NCBI GenBank assembly: GCA_001920415.1
Contig: MNJR01000080.1
Coordinates: 11,731-47,738, forward strand
Origin: Acidobacteria bacterium 13_1_20CM_3_53_8
Lineage (GTDB): Bacteria; Acidobacteriota; Blastocatellia; Pyrinomonadales; Pyrinomonadaceae
Direction: 5' to 3'
DNA length: 36,008 nt
Shown here: in pieces, positions 7,252 through 15,055 of the stretch
Layout: every line of letters starts with the position of its first letter
Numbering within the stretch: the stretch's first letter is position 1
The notes under the pieces: generated by a model
Databases searched by the model: none
What the model saw: the letters and a program-made list of their open reading frames with translations, nothing else
What the model was told of the DNA's origin: nothing
Made by a program: the position numbers and the translations under genes

Positions 7252-8688
7252 CCGCCCTTCGTCTAGAAGCGCGTTCATCTTTTCGATGGAAGTGGCTTCA
7301 GCGTAGATTCTGAGCGCAGGCTCAGTGCCGGATTGACGGAACAGCAGCCACGATTCATCTTTGAATAGAAGCTTTGTGCCGTCCAGAGTCTCAACTTCTG
7401 AAACATCGTAGCCGGCAATTTGAGAAGGCGGTTTTGCTGCCAGCAATCGAACGAACTCCTGCCCGCGCTCAACCTCCAGCGAAAGATCGCGTCTTCCGAA
7501 ATAGAACTCGCCAAACTCTCGGTGTATGTCGCGCACTATCTCGGACGGCGGCTTGCTTGCCATAGCGACAGCTTCAAGCAGCAGCAGGGAATTGAGAATG
7601 CCGTCGCGCTCAGGGATGTGGCCTGCGACGCCTATGCCGCCTGATTCTTCCGCGCCGAGCAGAATATTTTCTCTGAGCATAAGGTCTGCAACGTACTTGA
7701 AGCCAATCGGTGTTTCGTAAAGAGGAAGATTGTGCGCCGCAGCAATTCGCTTGGTTAGCACTGATTGAGAGAAAGTGCGAACGACGCCGCCAGTCATATG
7801 GCGTCTGCGCGCAAGGTGAAGAAGCAGAAGCGGCACGACCTCGTGCATAGTCATCGTCTCGCCCAGTTCGTTACAAGCGCCGACGCGATCCGCGTCGCCA
7901 TCTGTGGCAAGTCCTATGAGAGCTTTCTTCGCAGAAACGCGATTCTTCAATGGAGCGAGATTGCGGTCAATCGGTTCAGGCGAGATGCCGCCGAAAAGCG
8001 GGTCGCGCGCCGAGCGTATGGTCTCGACTCTCAAGCGCCCGCCGCTCAGAAAGCTCTCGACCCAGTTGCCGCCTGAGCCGTGCATTGGATCAACTATAAT
8101 TTGAGCGTTAATGCCCCGAATCATTTCTAGATCAACAAAGGAAGAGACCTGATGCCTGTAGCTTTCTATGCTTGATGAGAGAACCGCTTCTAGTTCCGTT
8201 GCATCAAAGGATGCCTTGCGAGGTTGCGTTGCATCAACAAGCGTTTCGACCTCTTTAGTTATTTCCGGCGGCGCGCTTCCGCCGAATGGAGCTTTGATTT
8301 TGAAGCCGTTAAATTCCGCAGGATTATGCGAAGCCGTTATCATCACGCCGCCCCTTGCGCCACTCTCGCGCACAGCCCACGAGACGAGCGGCGTCGGAAC
8401 AGCTTCATCGAACAAGGCAAGACGAAAATTGTTTCCGGCCAAAACTTCCGAAGCGCGCACGGCAAATTTTTCGGAGAGAAACCTGCGGTCGTAACCTACT
8501 ATGACGAGCCGCGAAGCTTCCGCTTTCGTTCCAACTTCAATTTGTGAATCTAGAATCCGGCGGGAAAGATAATCTGCGTAAGCTTGAGAGACGCGCTCGA
8601 CGTTTGCGAATGTGAACTCTTCTGCAATGACTGCGCGCCAGCCATCGGTGCCGAATCGAATTTCCGCAAGCTTTCCATGACTGCTCAC
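7231..8688 (-). CDS. Phosphoglucomutase/phosphomannomutase family protein
   Basis: 485 residues, alpha-D-phosphohexomutase family, interconverting sugar 1- and 6-phosphates in the cytoplasm. All four landmark loops are present: phosphoserine loop TASHNPAEFNGFK with S120; metal loop DGDADR with D263, D265 and D267; sugar-binding loop GAEESGGIG (345-353); phosphate-binding loop RQSGTEPALRIYAEA (451-465). The start overlaps the stop of the upstream nucleotidyltransferase by 4 nt (ATGA), so the pair is translationally coupled and probably serves nucleotide-sugar supply for surface polysaccharide. Glucose versus mannose preference cannot be settled here. The C-terminal AVFSF and its TAG stop are read from a dispersed repeat arm, replacing whatever ended the gene originally. 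Confidence 0.92.
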   Translation of the reverse strand: MSSHGKLAEIRFGTDGWRAVIAEEFTFANVERVSQAYADYLSRRILDSQIEVGTKAEASRLVIVGYDRRFLSEKFAVRASEVLAGNNFRLALFDEAVPTPLVSWAVRESGARGGVMITASHNPAEFNGFKIKAPFGGSAPPEITKEVETLVDATQPRKASFDATELEAVLSSSIESYRHQVSSFVDLEMIRGINAQIIVDPMHGSGGNWVESFLSGGRLRVETIRSARDPLFGGISPEPIDRNLAPLKNRVSAKKALIGLATDGDADRVGACNELGETMTMHEVVPLLLLHLARRRHMTGGVVRTFSQSVLTKRIAAAHNLPLYETPIGFKYVADLMLRENILLGAEESGGIGVAGHIPERDGILNSLLLLEAVAMASKPPSEIVRDIHREFGEFYFGRRDLSLEVERGQEFVRLLAAKPPSQIAGYDVSEVETLDGTKLLFKDESWLLFRQSGTEPALRIYAEATSIEKMNALLDEGRRAVFSF

Positions 8689-9734
8689 TGCGCTTGCTCT
8701 CCGGTTTGTGAGTAGTCTGTGAGCGAAGCTTTATCGCCAAGCACGGTGTTTGGCCCAACGAAAGCAGAGCGACCTATGTGACAACCACGGCCCACGATTG
8801 CGCCTTTCAGTTGAGCGCCAGCCCCTATGCGCGTGTGCGACCAGATGACAGAGTTCTCAACAACGGCCTTCTCCTCAACGTAGCAACCCTGCCCTAACAC
8901 GGAATTGATAACCTGCGCGCCCGGCTTAATCATGCAATCGTCAGCGACTACGGACATTTCGTCAACCTCTGCGACCGTAGCCATATCGAAATTGCCCAGA
9001 CGCTTTTTTACATGAATGCGCGCGATGCGGTTCGCCAGCAGATCATGATGAGCTTGCAGGTAGCGCGCGGGCGTGCCTATGTCCAGCCAGTAGGTTCGCT
9101 GCGGCGTTTGGGCGAAAAACGGCTCGTTCATCATTAGAAGTTTTGGGAAAAGGCCGTACTCAAAAGAATAGTTCTCGCCTTCTGGAATGAGGTCTAGCAC
9201 GCGCGGCTCAAGAATATAAGTGCCAGCATTGATGGTGTTGACAGTAATCTCATCAGCCTTGGGCTTTTCAAGAAAGCGGCGTATGCGCCCGTCAGGTTCT
9301 GTTTCCACAAGACCATATGCGGAAGGGTTTTCGACCGGAGTGAGCACGATTGTCGCAACAGCCTTACGATCTTTGTGCTCGCGTATCACGGATTTCAAAT
9401 CAAGGTCTGTGAGTATGTCGCCGTTGAAGACAACCGTAGGTTCTCGAATTAAATTTTCTGCATACTTGTATGCGCCCGCCGTTCCCATAGGCTGCGGCTC
9501 TACAGTGTATTTCAGATGAACGCCGTAGTCTGAGCCGTCGCCCATCAATTGCTCAATCTTGTGCGGCTGGTAGGAGAGCGAAAGAGTTATGTCCGTGATG
9601 CCTGCGCGCTTGAGAGTATCAATCTGGTAGAGCAGAAACGGGCGATTGCATATAGGTACGATTGGCTTCGGCGTGTAGAGTGTCAAAGGTCTAAGCCTTG
9701 TGCCCTTACCGCCCGCGAGAATGAGAGCTTGCAT
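8685..9734 (-). CDS. Sugar-1-phosphate nucleotidyltransferase with left-handed beta-helix tail
   Basis: 349 residues from the ATG at 9734. A longer frame begins at 9803, but its first 23 residues lack conserved character, whereas MQALILAGGKGTRLRPLT is the canonical start. The N-terminal domain is a Rossmann-like pyrophosphorylase: GGKGTRLRP nucleotide loop, TPKPIVPICNRP, VFNGDILTDLD metal site, FLEKP, and NAGTYILEP. The C-terminal third has hexapeptide repeats (VINSVLGQGCYVEEKAVV, VENSVIWSHTRIGAGAQL) forming a left-handed helix. It would make an NDP-sugar (GDP-mannose, ADP/UDP-glucose or similar) from a hexose-1-phosphate produced by the adjacent mutase. Base specificity is not readable from sequence alone. 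First gene of a two-gene operon. Confidence 0.9.
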   Translation of the reverse strand: MQALILAGGKGTRLRPLTLYTPKPIVPICNRPFLLYQIDTLKRAGITDITLSLSYQPHKIEQLMGDGSDYGVHLKYTVEPQPMGTAGAYKYAENLIREPTVVFNGDILTDLDLKSVIREHKDRKAVATIVLTPVENPSAYGLVETEPDGRIRRFLEKPKADEITVNTINAGTYILEPRVLDLIPEGENYSFEYGLFPKLLMMNEPFFAQTPQRTYWLDIGTPARYLQAHHDLLANRIARIHVKKRLGNFDMATVAEVDEMSVVADDCMIKPGAQVINSVLGQGCYVEEKAVVENSVIWSHTRIGAGAQLKGAIVGRGCHIGRSAFVGPNTVLGDKASLTDYSQTGEQAQ

Positions 9735-9839
9735 TAAACTTTCACCGGCATGATCTTTTGATGAATAAAATCGAATTAAGTCTAGCACCCGCGTGCCAAC
9801 CATTTCAATTATGCTGATTCCTACGAAGAGAGCGATTGC

Positions 9840-9868
9840 TTGACACCCTCTGGGGCGAATAGTAAAAA
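9840..9868 (+). promoter_or_regulatory. Probable promoter upstream of the thiolase gene
   Basis: Perfect -35 TTGACA (9840-9845), 17-nt spacer and a weaker -10 TAAAAA (9863-9868). The heptamer inverted repeat begins within a few bases, so it would lie in the 5' untranslated region of the transcript. Confidence 0.55.
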
Positions 9869-9871
9869 GAC

Positions 9872-10000
9872 AGTGATAAGTGATGAGCGATAAGTGATAA
9901 GAGAGAAGGAAGCTTATAGCTGTTAGCTTATAGCTATTAGCTTTTATTTCTCTGCTTCTGTATCCTTCTTCTTATCACTTATCACTCATCACTTATCACC
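9872..10000. repeat. GATAAGT-family heptamer inverted repeat with a second heptamer track inside
   Basis: Left arm about 9872-9901 (GTGATAA, GTGATGA, GCGATAA units) and right arm about 9968-10000 (CTTATCA, CTTATCA, CTCATCA). The spacer holds another 7-nt track (AGCTTAT, AGCTGTT, AGCTTAT, AGCTATT, AGCTTTT). The repeat lies between the promoter and the GAGGTG ribosome site of the thiolase gene. Confidence 0.88.
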
Positions 10001-10021
10001 GGATTTTGAGGTGCAAATGTT

Positions 10022-11209
10022 ATGGCAGACAGAAGAGAAGCTGTAATCATCAGCGCGGTGCGCACGCCTACGGGGAAATTTCTTGGCGCGTTAAAAGGAT
10101 TCAAGGCGACTGAGCTTGGCGCGATGGTTGTGCGCGAGAGCGTGCGACGCGCAGGCGTTGCTGTGGAAGATGTTGACGAAGTGATAATGGGCTGCGTGAT
10201 TCAGGCTGGCCTTGGACAAAACCCTGCGCGACAGGCAGCGCTTCGTGGCGCCATTCCGTTCGGCGTCTCTGCTGTGACAATCAACAAGGTCTGCGGCTCA
10301 GGTCTAAAGTCTGTGATGATGGCGGCGCAGGGCGTTCAGCTTGGTGATTCCGAAATGGTAGTCGCAGGGGGAATGGAGTCAATGAGCAACGCTCCTTATC
10401 TGCTGCCGCAGGCGCGCGAAGGTTATAGAATGGGAAACGGTGTTTTGGTTGACTCTATGATTCACGATGGTCTGTGGTGCGCTTTTGAGAACTATCATAT
10501 GGGCAACACGGGCGAGGTAGTGGCCGAGCGCTACAACGTGACAAGGCAGGAGCAGGACGAATACGCGCTCAACTCTCATAGAAAGGCTGCGGCGGCTATT
10601 AAAGCTGGAAAGTTCAAGGACGAAATTCTGCCTGTTGAAATTCCGCAGAAGAAGGGCGCTTCTGTAATTTTCGATACTGACGAGACAGTGCGCGAAGATA
10701 GTTCGATTGAAGCGCTAGGAAAACTGAGACCTGCTTTCAAGGAGGGTGGAACCGTAACGGCTGGTAATGCGCCGGGCGTCAACGACGGCGCATCTGCCGT
10801 CGTCGTTACTTCGTTGGAACGCGCGCAGCAAATGAACATAGAACCAATGGCGCGCATCGCTGCGCAGGCAACATCAGGCATTCAGCCTGAGCTTGTAATG
10901 ATGGCTCCGGTTGAAGCGATTCGTAAGGTTCTGAAAAAAGCCGGGTGGTCGCTCAACGAAGTTGACTTGATAGAGTTGAATGAAGCATTCGCAGTGCAGG
11001 CTGTGGCGATTATCAGAGAGTTGGAATTAGACCCGCAGAAGGTGAACGTAAACGGCGGCGCGGTCGCCTTGGGGCATGCAATCGGACAATCAGGCTCGCG
11101 CCTTCTGACCACAATGCTCTACGAAATGAAGCGGCGTAATGCGCGCAGGGGATTGGCTGCGCTCTGCCTGGGCGGCGGCAACGCCGTTGCTATGGCCGTC
11201 GAAAGATAG
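10022..11209 (+). CDS. Acetyl-CoA C-acetyltransferase (thiolase)
   Basis: 395 residues, the usual length for biosynthetic/degradative thiolases (AtoB/PhaA type). The nucleophile is C91 in [11 protein letters not shown]. The catalytic His lies in [15 protein letters not shown] (about H352), and the second Cys in [13 protein letters not shown] (about C382). It condenses two acetyl-CoA, or cleaves acetoacetyl-CoA and longer 3-ketoacyl-CoA. It is followed after a small membrane protein by a 3-hydroxyacyl-CoA dehydrogenase, with ETF genes further down, indicating a C4/fatty-acyl-CoA pathway. A GAGGTG site precedes the ATG. Confidence 0.95.
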   Translation: MADRREAVIISAVRTPTGKFLGALKGFKATELGAMVVRESVRRAGVAVEDVDEVIMGCVIQAGLGQNPARQAALRGAIPFGVSAVTINKVCGSGLKSVMMAAQGVQLGDSEMVVAGGMESMSNAPYLLPQAREGYRMGNGVLVDSMIHDGLWCAFENYHMGNTGEVVAERYNVTRQEQDEYALNSHRKAAAAIKAGKFKDEILPVEIPQKKGASVIFDTDETVREDSSIEALGKLRPAFKEGGTVTAGNAPGVNDGASAVVVTSLERAQQMNIEPMARIAAQATSGIQPELVMMAPVEAIRKVLKKAGWSLNEVDLIELNEAFAVQAVAIIRELELDPQKVNVNGGAVALGHAIGQSGSRLLTTMLYEMKRRNARRGLAALCLGGGNAVAMAVER

Positions 11210-11231
11210 TTAAGAAAGAGGATTTTCCTAG

Positions 11232-11750
11232 ATGACTGCTGAAGACCACAACAAGGTGCTTGGCATCTGTCACTTAATTTACGGCGGGATGCACTTGATA
11301 GGCACATTCTTTATAGGCATCTGGTTTCTATTTGTGGTGGGTGTGATGGGCGCATCCGCCAGCAGAGGAGGAGCAAACGCCGCCGCTCCCATAGCCATCA
11401 TCGGAGTGATTGCCGTTGTCTTCGGCTTCTTCATGCTTCTTCTTACTCTCCCGCCGCTGCTTGCTGGCTACAATCTGCTCAAACGCAAACAGTCCGCGAG
11501 GATGTTCGGCATAATCGCCGCATGCGTTGAAGCTCTAAGCTTTCCTATGGGCACGGCGCTCTGCGTTTACACTTTCTGGTTCCTGATGGGCGACATGGGC
11601 AAGCAGTTCTATGACAGGTCGAACCCGAACTGGTGGGCAGAGCGTCCAGCGCTTTCGCCTGAGCCAGCCAGCACGGATTGGGCCAATACGGCGCGAAGAG
11701 GCAGCGAGCGCGATTACGTTCCGCCGACGCAGCCGCCCAATTGGCGCTAA
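11232..11750 (+). CDS. Small membrane protein of unknown function (172 aa)
   Basis: Hydropathy by eye shows three or four membrane segments: around 12-38 (LIYGGMHLIGTFFIGIWFLF), 53-75 (IAIIGVIAVVFGFFMLLLTL), 77-84 plus 92-112 (IIAACVEALSFPMGTALCVY) and possibly a short one after it. A polar Pro/Trp-rich tail follows (about 125-172; NPNWWAERP and TQPPNWR). No named family is recognised. It is sandwiched between the thiolase (22 nt upstream) and the dehydrogenase (9 nt downstream), so it is very likely co-transcribed with them. Whether it takes part in acyl-CoA metabolism is not indicated by its sequence. Confidence 0.75.
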   Translation: MTAEDHNKVLGICHLIYGGMHLIGTFFIGIWFLFVVGVMGASASRGGANAAAPIAIIGVIAVVFGFFMLLLTLPPLLAGYNLLKRKQSARMFGIIAACVEALSFPMGTALCVYTFWFLMGDMGKQFYDRSNPNWWAERPALSPEPASTDWANTARRGSERDYVPPTQPPNWR

Positions 11751-11759
11751 AGAAGAGTT

Positions 11760-12626
11760 TTGGGGTTTTCCGAAGTGATTGAGAAGATTGGCGTCATTGG
11801 CGCAGGGACTATGGGCAACGGCATAGCGCAGGTGGCAGCGCGCTCCGGCCACACGGTCATACTGCGCGATGTCAGGGATGAGTTCATAGCGCGCGGGATG
11901 GCGGCGATTGATAAGAGCCTTCAGCGAGACGTTGACAAAGAGCGTCTGTCGAAAGAAGAGAAGCAGACAATCATCTCGCGCATAGGGGCGACGACCGATT
12001 GGCAGCCGCTAGCAGACGCAGACCTTGTTGTTGAAGCCGTCACGGAAGACGTGAGGGTGAAGACAGAGGTCTTTCGCATGCTGGATGAGATTGTAAAGCC
12101 GGACGCCATCCTTGCCTCGAACACTTCATCAATCTCTATAACAAAACTGGGCGCAGCCACACGTCGCCCCGGTAATGTCATTGGCATGCATTTTATGAAT
12201 CCAGTGCCCGTGATGAAGCTCATTGAAATCATACGCGGCATGGCAACTTCGGACGAGACTTACGAGCGTGTTCGCGCGCTCTCCGAAAAGATGGGCAAGA
12301 CGCCAATGGAATGCAACGACATGCCCGGCTTCGTCTCGAACCGCGTGCTGATGCCAATGATTAACGAAGCAATCTTCGCTCTCTACGAAGGAGTCGCCAC
12401 GCGCGAGAGCATTGACGGCATCATGCGTTTGGGAATGAATCATCCGATGGGGCCGCTCACGCTCGCAGACTTCATAGGCCTGGACGTTTGCCTGGCAATC
12501 CTGAACGTGCTGCACGATGGCCTGGGCGACCCGAAATATAGACCCTGCCCGCTTCTCAAACGCTACGTTGACGCGGGCTGGCTCGGCAAAAAAACCGGAC
12601 GCGGATTCTATGAATACGGCGATTAA
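11760..12626 (+). CDS. hbd: 3-hydroxybutyryl-CoA / 3-hydroxyacyl-CoA dehydrogenase
   Basis: 288 residues, single-function 3-hydroxyacyl-CoA dehydrogenase of the Hbd/PaaH type. The N-terminal NAD loop is [27 protein letters not shown] and [14 protein letters not shown] carry the catalytic region (His in HFMNP, partner Glu in the following strand). The C-terminal helical domain has [31 protein letters not shown] and the closing [14 protein letters not shown]. It reduces acetoacetyl-CoA to 3-hydroxybutyryl-CoA or runs the reverse step in beta-oxidation, directly next to the thiolase step. The start is a TTG at 11760 after AAGAAGAG; a GTG five codons in (11775) is the alternative. No crotonase is in the window. 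Confidence 0.92.
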   Translation: MGFSEVIEKIGVIGAGTMGNGIAQVAARSGHTVILRDVRDEFIARGMAAIDKSLQRDVDKERLSKEEKQTIISRIGATTDWQPLADADLVVEAVTEDVRVKTEVFRMLDEIVKPDAILASNTSSISITKLGAATRRPGNVIGMHFMNPVPVMKLIEIIRGMATSDETYERVRALSEKMGKTPMECNDMPGFVSNRVLMPMINEAIFALYEGVATRESIDGIMRLGMNHPMGPLTLADFIGLDVCLAILNVLHDGLGDPKYRPCPLLKRYVDAGWLGKKTGRGFYEYGD

Positions 12627-12629
12627 AAT

Positions 12630-12722
12630 AGTTTTCAGTTTTCAGTTTTTAGTTTTCAGTTTTCAGAAGAAGAGCGAAATGCTTTTACTGAAAACTGAAA
12701 ACTAAAAACTGAAAACTGCTCT
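12630..12722. repeat. AGTTTTC-family heptamer inverted repeat (copy 2, reversed)
   Basis: Left arm about 12630-12667 and right arm about 12687-12720 with the same AGTTTTC/AGTTTTT units as 7163-7251. The spacer GAAATGCTTTTACT is the reverse complement of the AGTAAAAGCATTTC spacer in the copies at 7163 and 21153, so the whole element is present in the opposite orientation. The right arm ends only a few bases before the next ATG. Confidence 0.9.
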
Positions 12723-12727
12723 TATCT

Positions 12728-13969
12728 ATGCTATCAAACGACATCTGTTTTTATTGCCAAAAGTGTCTGGCGGCTAATCCGTTCGGGCAGGAGTTGTGTG
12801 TGCAGTGTGGGACGCGGCTCATGCTGGTGGTCGAGCCTGCCGCGTCTCGTTATGAGGACGGCGGGTTGCAGGCTACGCACGAAGAGCATCTGCTTGAGCG
12901 TGTGTCTGCGCTTGAAAACATGCTCGGTCGCATCACGGACAAGCTCGGACAGGTGCTGGATCTGCTGCTGCGTCAGGCGCACAATTCGTACATGGATCAT
13001 GTGCTGCTTGAAACTCTCATCGGTCTGCTGAACGAGGCCGGAGCGATTGATGAACATAAACTGGACAAACTGTGGCGCGAACAGTGCAATTCGGAAGCAG
13101 CGAAGCAGGAGGAGTTCAATCGCAGGGAGATTCTTAAAACAAAGATTCTTGCGGCCTATGCGGGAGAGGGAAAGGCTGAGTTCGAGGAGCTTGTATTGAA
13201 AGGGCTGAATCCATCGGATTGCGATGAAGAGGAGGCCATAGAATTTTTAGAGCGCGCATGGCTGCTTTCAAGTTCAAACGGGCCTCTTCTTTCGCTGCTA
13301 GGGGAAAAGTTTTTTGAATTCGGCGATTACAATCAAGCTAACTTCTATATTGCGCTGGCGAGAATGGAGTCATTACCGGACGCTCGCCTCTGTTTATTGC
13401 AAGGCATTTGCTGGGGAGTGGAAGAACAGGGCGAGCGAGCTTTCAAGTTGCTGCGCGACTCAATCGAGTATGGCGGCTCATCCTACGCCGCGCATTACGC
13501 GCTCGGCAGGCTGTTAGCTTCAAAACGGCAGTGGCGCGAGGCGCTCTCAGAGTTCAGTATTGCTGCTGAAATCTCTCCTACAGTTGAAGCCCATTTCGTC
13601 ATGGGCTGCGTTTACTTTCAACTGGACACTTGCCATCTGGCTGAGCGCCATCTGCGCAGCGCTTTGAAACTGGACGGAAAATATGCTGCGGTTCATTTCA
13701 TGCTAGGGCTTATTCATCTAAGCGGAAAAAAGATCGAACAGGCGAAAAGAGCTATTCAAAAGGCTGCTGATTTAGAGCCGAAGAACCCGCTTTATAGCAG
13801 AATCTTGCGCAGAATCATGAAGGGACAACGTGTTAATAGCTCTGTTCCCATCTTCGACTTCGGGCGTTCGGGGACAAAGAATCTAATCTTCTGCTGCGAC
13901 GAACGATTGAACCGCGCGCTTCGCAAGAGCGCTTTAGAGTTCGGCGTAAAAACGGACACCGAGCAGTAA
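12728..13969 (+). CDS. Zinc-ribbon and TPR-repeat protein
   Basis: 413 residues. An N-terminal zinc ribbon has two Cys pairs (CFYCQKC, then CVQCG, residues about 7-31). A coiled-coil-prone segment follows (about 55-85, ERVSALENMLGRITDKLGQV). From about 170 there are at least four tetratricopeptide units (SLLGEKFFEFGDYNQANFYI, AHYALGRLLASKRQWREALS, AHFVMGCVYFQLDTCHLAER, VHFMLGLIHLSGKKIEQAKR). It is probably a cytoplasmic scaffold; partners and role are unknown. A repeat element ends just before the start codon and no standard ribosome site is visible. The gene lies between the acyl-CoA genes and the strong promoter of the L32/fatty-acid cluster. Confidence 0.85.
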   Translation: MLSNDICFYCQKCLAANPFGQELCVQCGTRLMLVVEPAASRYEDGGLQATHEEHLLERVSALENMLGRITDKLGQVLDLLLRQAHNSYMDHVLLETLIGLLNEAGAIDEHKLDKLWREQCNSEAAKQEEFNRREILKTKILAAYAGEGKAEFEELVLKGLNPSDCDEEEAIEFLERAWLLSSSNGPLLSLLGEKFFEFGDYNQANFYIALARMESLPDARLCLLQGICWGVEEQGERAFKLLRDSIEYGGSSYAAHYALGRLLASKRQWREALSEFSIAAEISPTVEAHFVMGCVYFQLDTCHLAERHLRSALKLDGKYAAVHFMLGLIHLSGKKIEQAKRAIQKAADLEPKNPLYSRILRRIMKGQRVNSSVPIFDFGRSGTKNLIFCCDERLNRALRKSALEFGVKTDTEQ

Positions 13970-13981
13970 ACTTTTCGCGCG

Positions 13982-14009
13982 TTGACACTAGCCGTGAGGT
14001 CGCTATAAT
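13982..14009 (+). promoter_or_regulatory. Consensus sigma-70-type promoter of the L32/fatty-acid cluster
   Basis: Perfect TTGACA (13982-13987), 16-nt spacer, perfect TATAAT (14004-14009). Transcription should start near 14016, about 48 nt before the yceD-type start. It is the best-matching promoter in the window, fitting high-level expression of ribosomal protein and lipid-synthesis genes. Confidence 0.9.
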
Positions 14010-14063
14010 AACCCTTTTGCTCGTGTGCGGGATTTTCGGGCTGTTCCTGACAGGGGGTTGGCA

Positions 14064-14588
14064 ATGCGAATCGAACTAGACAAGCTTCAGGGCGATGGCC
14101 TTAGATTCGCACACAATTACGAAGCGGACGAGATTGTTCTTGACGAAGAGCACGCGCGTATTGTGAAGCCTACGCAGATAGAAGGAAGGATAGAGCGAAA
14201 GGCTTCGGAGTACATCTTGCGCGGAAAAATCACGGCGGGCGCGCAGGTTGATTGCGACCGATGCCTGAAGGCTGTTGACGTTCCTGTAGAACAGAATTTC
14301 GAGGTCGCTTACGTCCCCCAATCAGAGTATGCTTCGAGCGAAACGGCAGAGCTTCACGCGGAAGACATGGATCAGTCTGTCTTCAGCGAAAACTCGATTG
14401 ATCTGGACGAACTCGTGCGCGAGCAGATTATGTTGAGCATGCCTCTGCGCGCGCTTTGCAATGAAGAATGCAAGGGGCTGTGCCCTGTGTGCGGCGCGGA
14501 CAGAAACGTGGAAGATTGCGGGTGTGAGTCGAAAGAGATTGACCCGCGCTGGGCAGCGCTCGCCGCGTTGAAAGAAGATCAGGACTAA
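14064..14588 (+). CDS. yceD: YceD/DUF177 family protein
   Basis: 174 residues from the ATG at 14064, preceded by AGGGGG; an upstream in-frame extension is not needed. DUF177 proteins sit immediately upstream of rpmF in most bacteria and are linked to 23S rRNA metabolism and ribosome assembly. Visible landmarks are VDCDRCLKAVDVPVEQ (first Cys pair, about residues 67-70), an acidic central stretch, and the C-terminal Cys cluster LCNEECKGLCPVCGADRN followed by CGC, which probably binds zinc. It is the first gene behind the consensus promoter and is followed by rpmF, the canonical order. Confidence 0.93.
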   Translation: MRIELDKLQGDGLRFAHNYEADEIVLDEEHARIVKPTQIEGRIERKASEYILRGKITAGAQVDCDRCLKAVDVPVEQNFEVAYVPQSEYASSETAELHAEDMDQSVFSENSIDLDELVREQIMLSMPLRALCNEECKGLCPVCGADRNVEDCGCESKEIDPRWAALAALKEDQD

Positions 14589-14661
14589 ATTTTCACCGAA
14601 GCCGTGGCCGCACATTTCTGACGGCTTCCGCCTTGACTTTGAGATAGAAGGAATAATAGTT

Positions 14662-14847
14662 ATGCCAAATCCGAAACGACGACATTCAAAAGCCCGTACG
14701 CGAAAGCGCCGCGCGCACGACGCATTGCGCGCGCCGCAAACATCGCTCTGCCCCAACTGCCAGGAGCCGCGCATGTCACATCGCGCGTGTCCGAAGTGCG
14801 GCTTTTACAAAGGGCGCGAAGTGATTCACGTAGAGCAGAACACTTAA
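14662..14847 (+). CDS. rpmF: 50S ribosomal protein L32
   Basis: 61 residues, the normal length for L32. The basic N-terminus (MPNPKRRHSKARTRKRRAH) is diagnostic. The C-terminal half has the zinc-binding form of the protein with CPNC and CPKC pairs. It is a structural protein of the large ribosomal subunit. Location between yceD and plsX is the standard one, which couples ribosome and lipid synthesis at the transcript level. An AGAAGGAA ribosome site lies about 10 nt upstream. Confidence 0.97.
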   Translation: MPNPKRRHSKARTRKRRAHDALRAPQTSLCPNCQEPRMSHRACPKCGFYKGREVIHVEQNT

Positions 14848-14853
14848 GATGAT

Positions 14854-15016
14854 ATTTCAAAACCTTTGGCAATTGCTCAACTCTTAGCGAGCTTAAGCAT
14901 TTCCCTTTGCGCCTTTGCGTGAACCTGCAATTCTCTTGATGCTCAAGATAGAGAGAGTTGAGGGTTCTCGCAAAGGCGCAAAGAAAAGAGCAAAGACCGC
15001 AAAGGGTTTTGAAAAT
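14854..15016. repeat. Nested inverted repeat with CTTTGCG units in the rpmF-plsX gap
   Basis: The inner arms CTTTGCGCCTTTGCG (14905-14919) and CGCAAAGGCGCAAAG (14969-14983) are a perfect 15-bp inverted repeat, extended imperfectly to about 23 bp. Outer, weaker arms start TTTCAAAACC (about 14856) and end GGGTTTTGAAAA (about 15016). The internal unit is 8 nt (CTTTGCGC, CTTTGCGT) instead of 7. Similar CTTTGCG tracks are familiar dispersed repeats in several bacterial phyla. Confidence 0.8.
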
Positions 15017-15055
15017 CGTTCTTGAGGCCGAAGAAAGTTTTTCAGCCTTCCCCCG

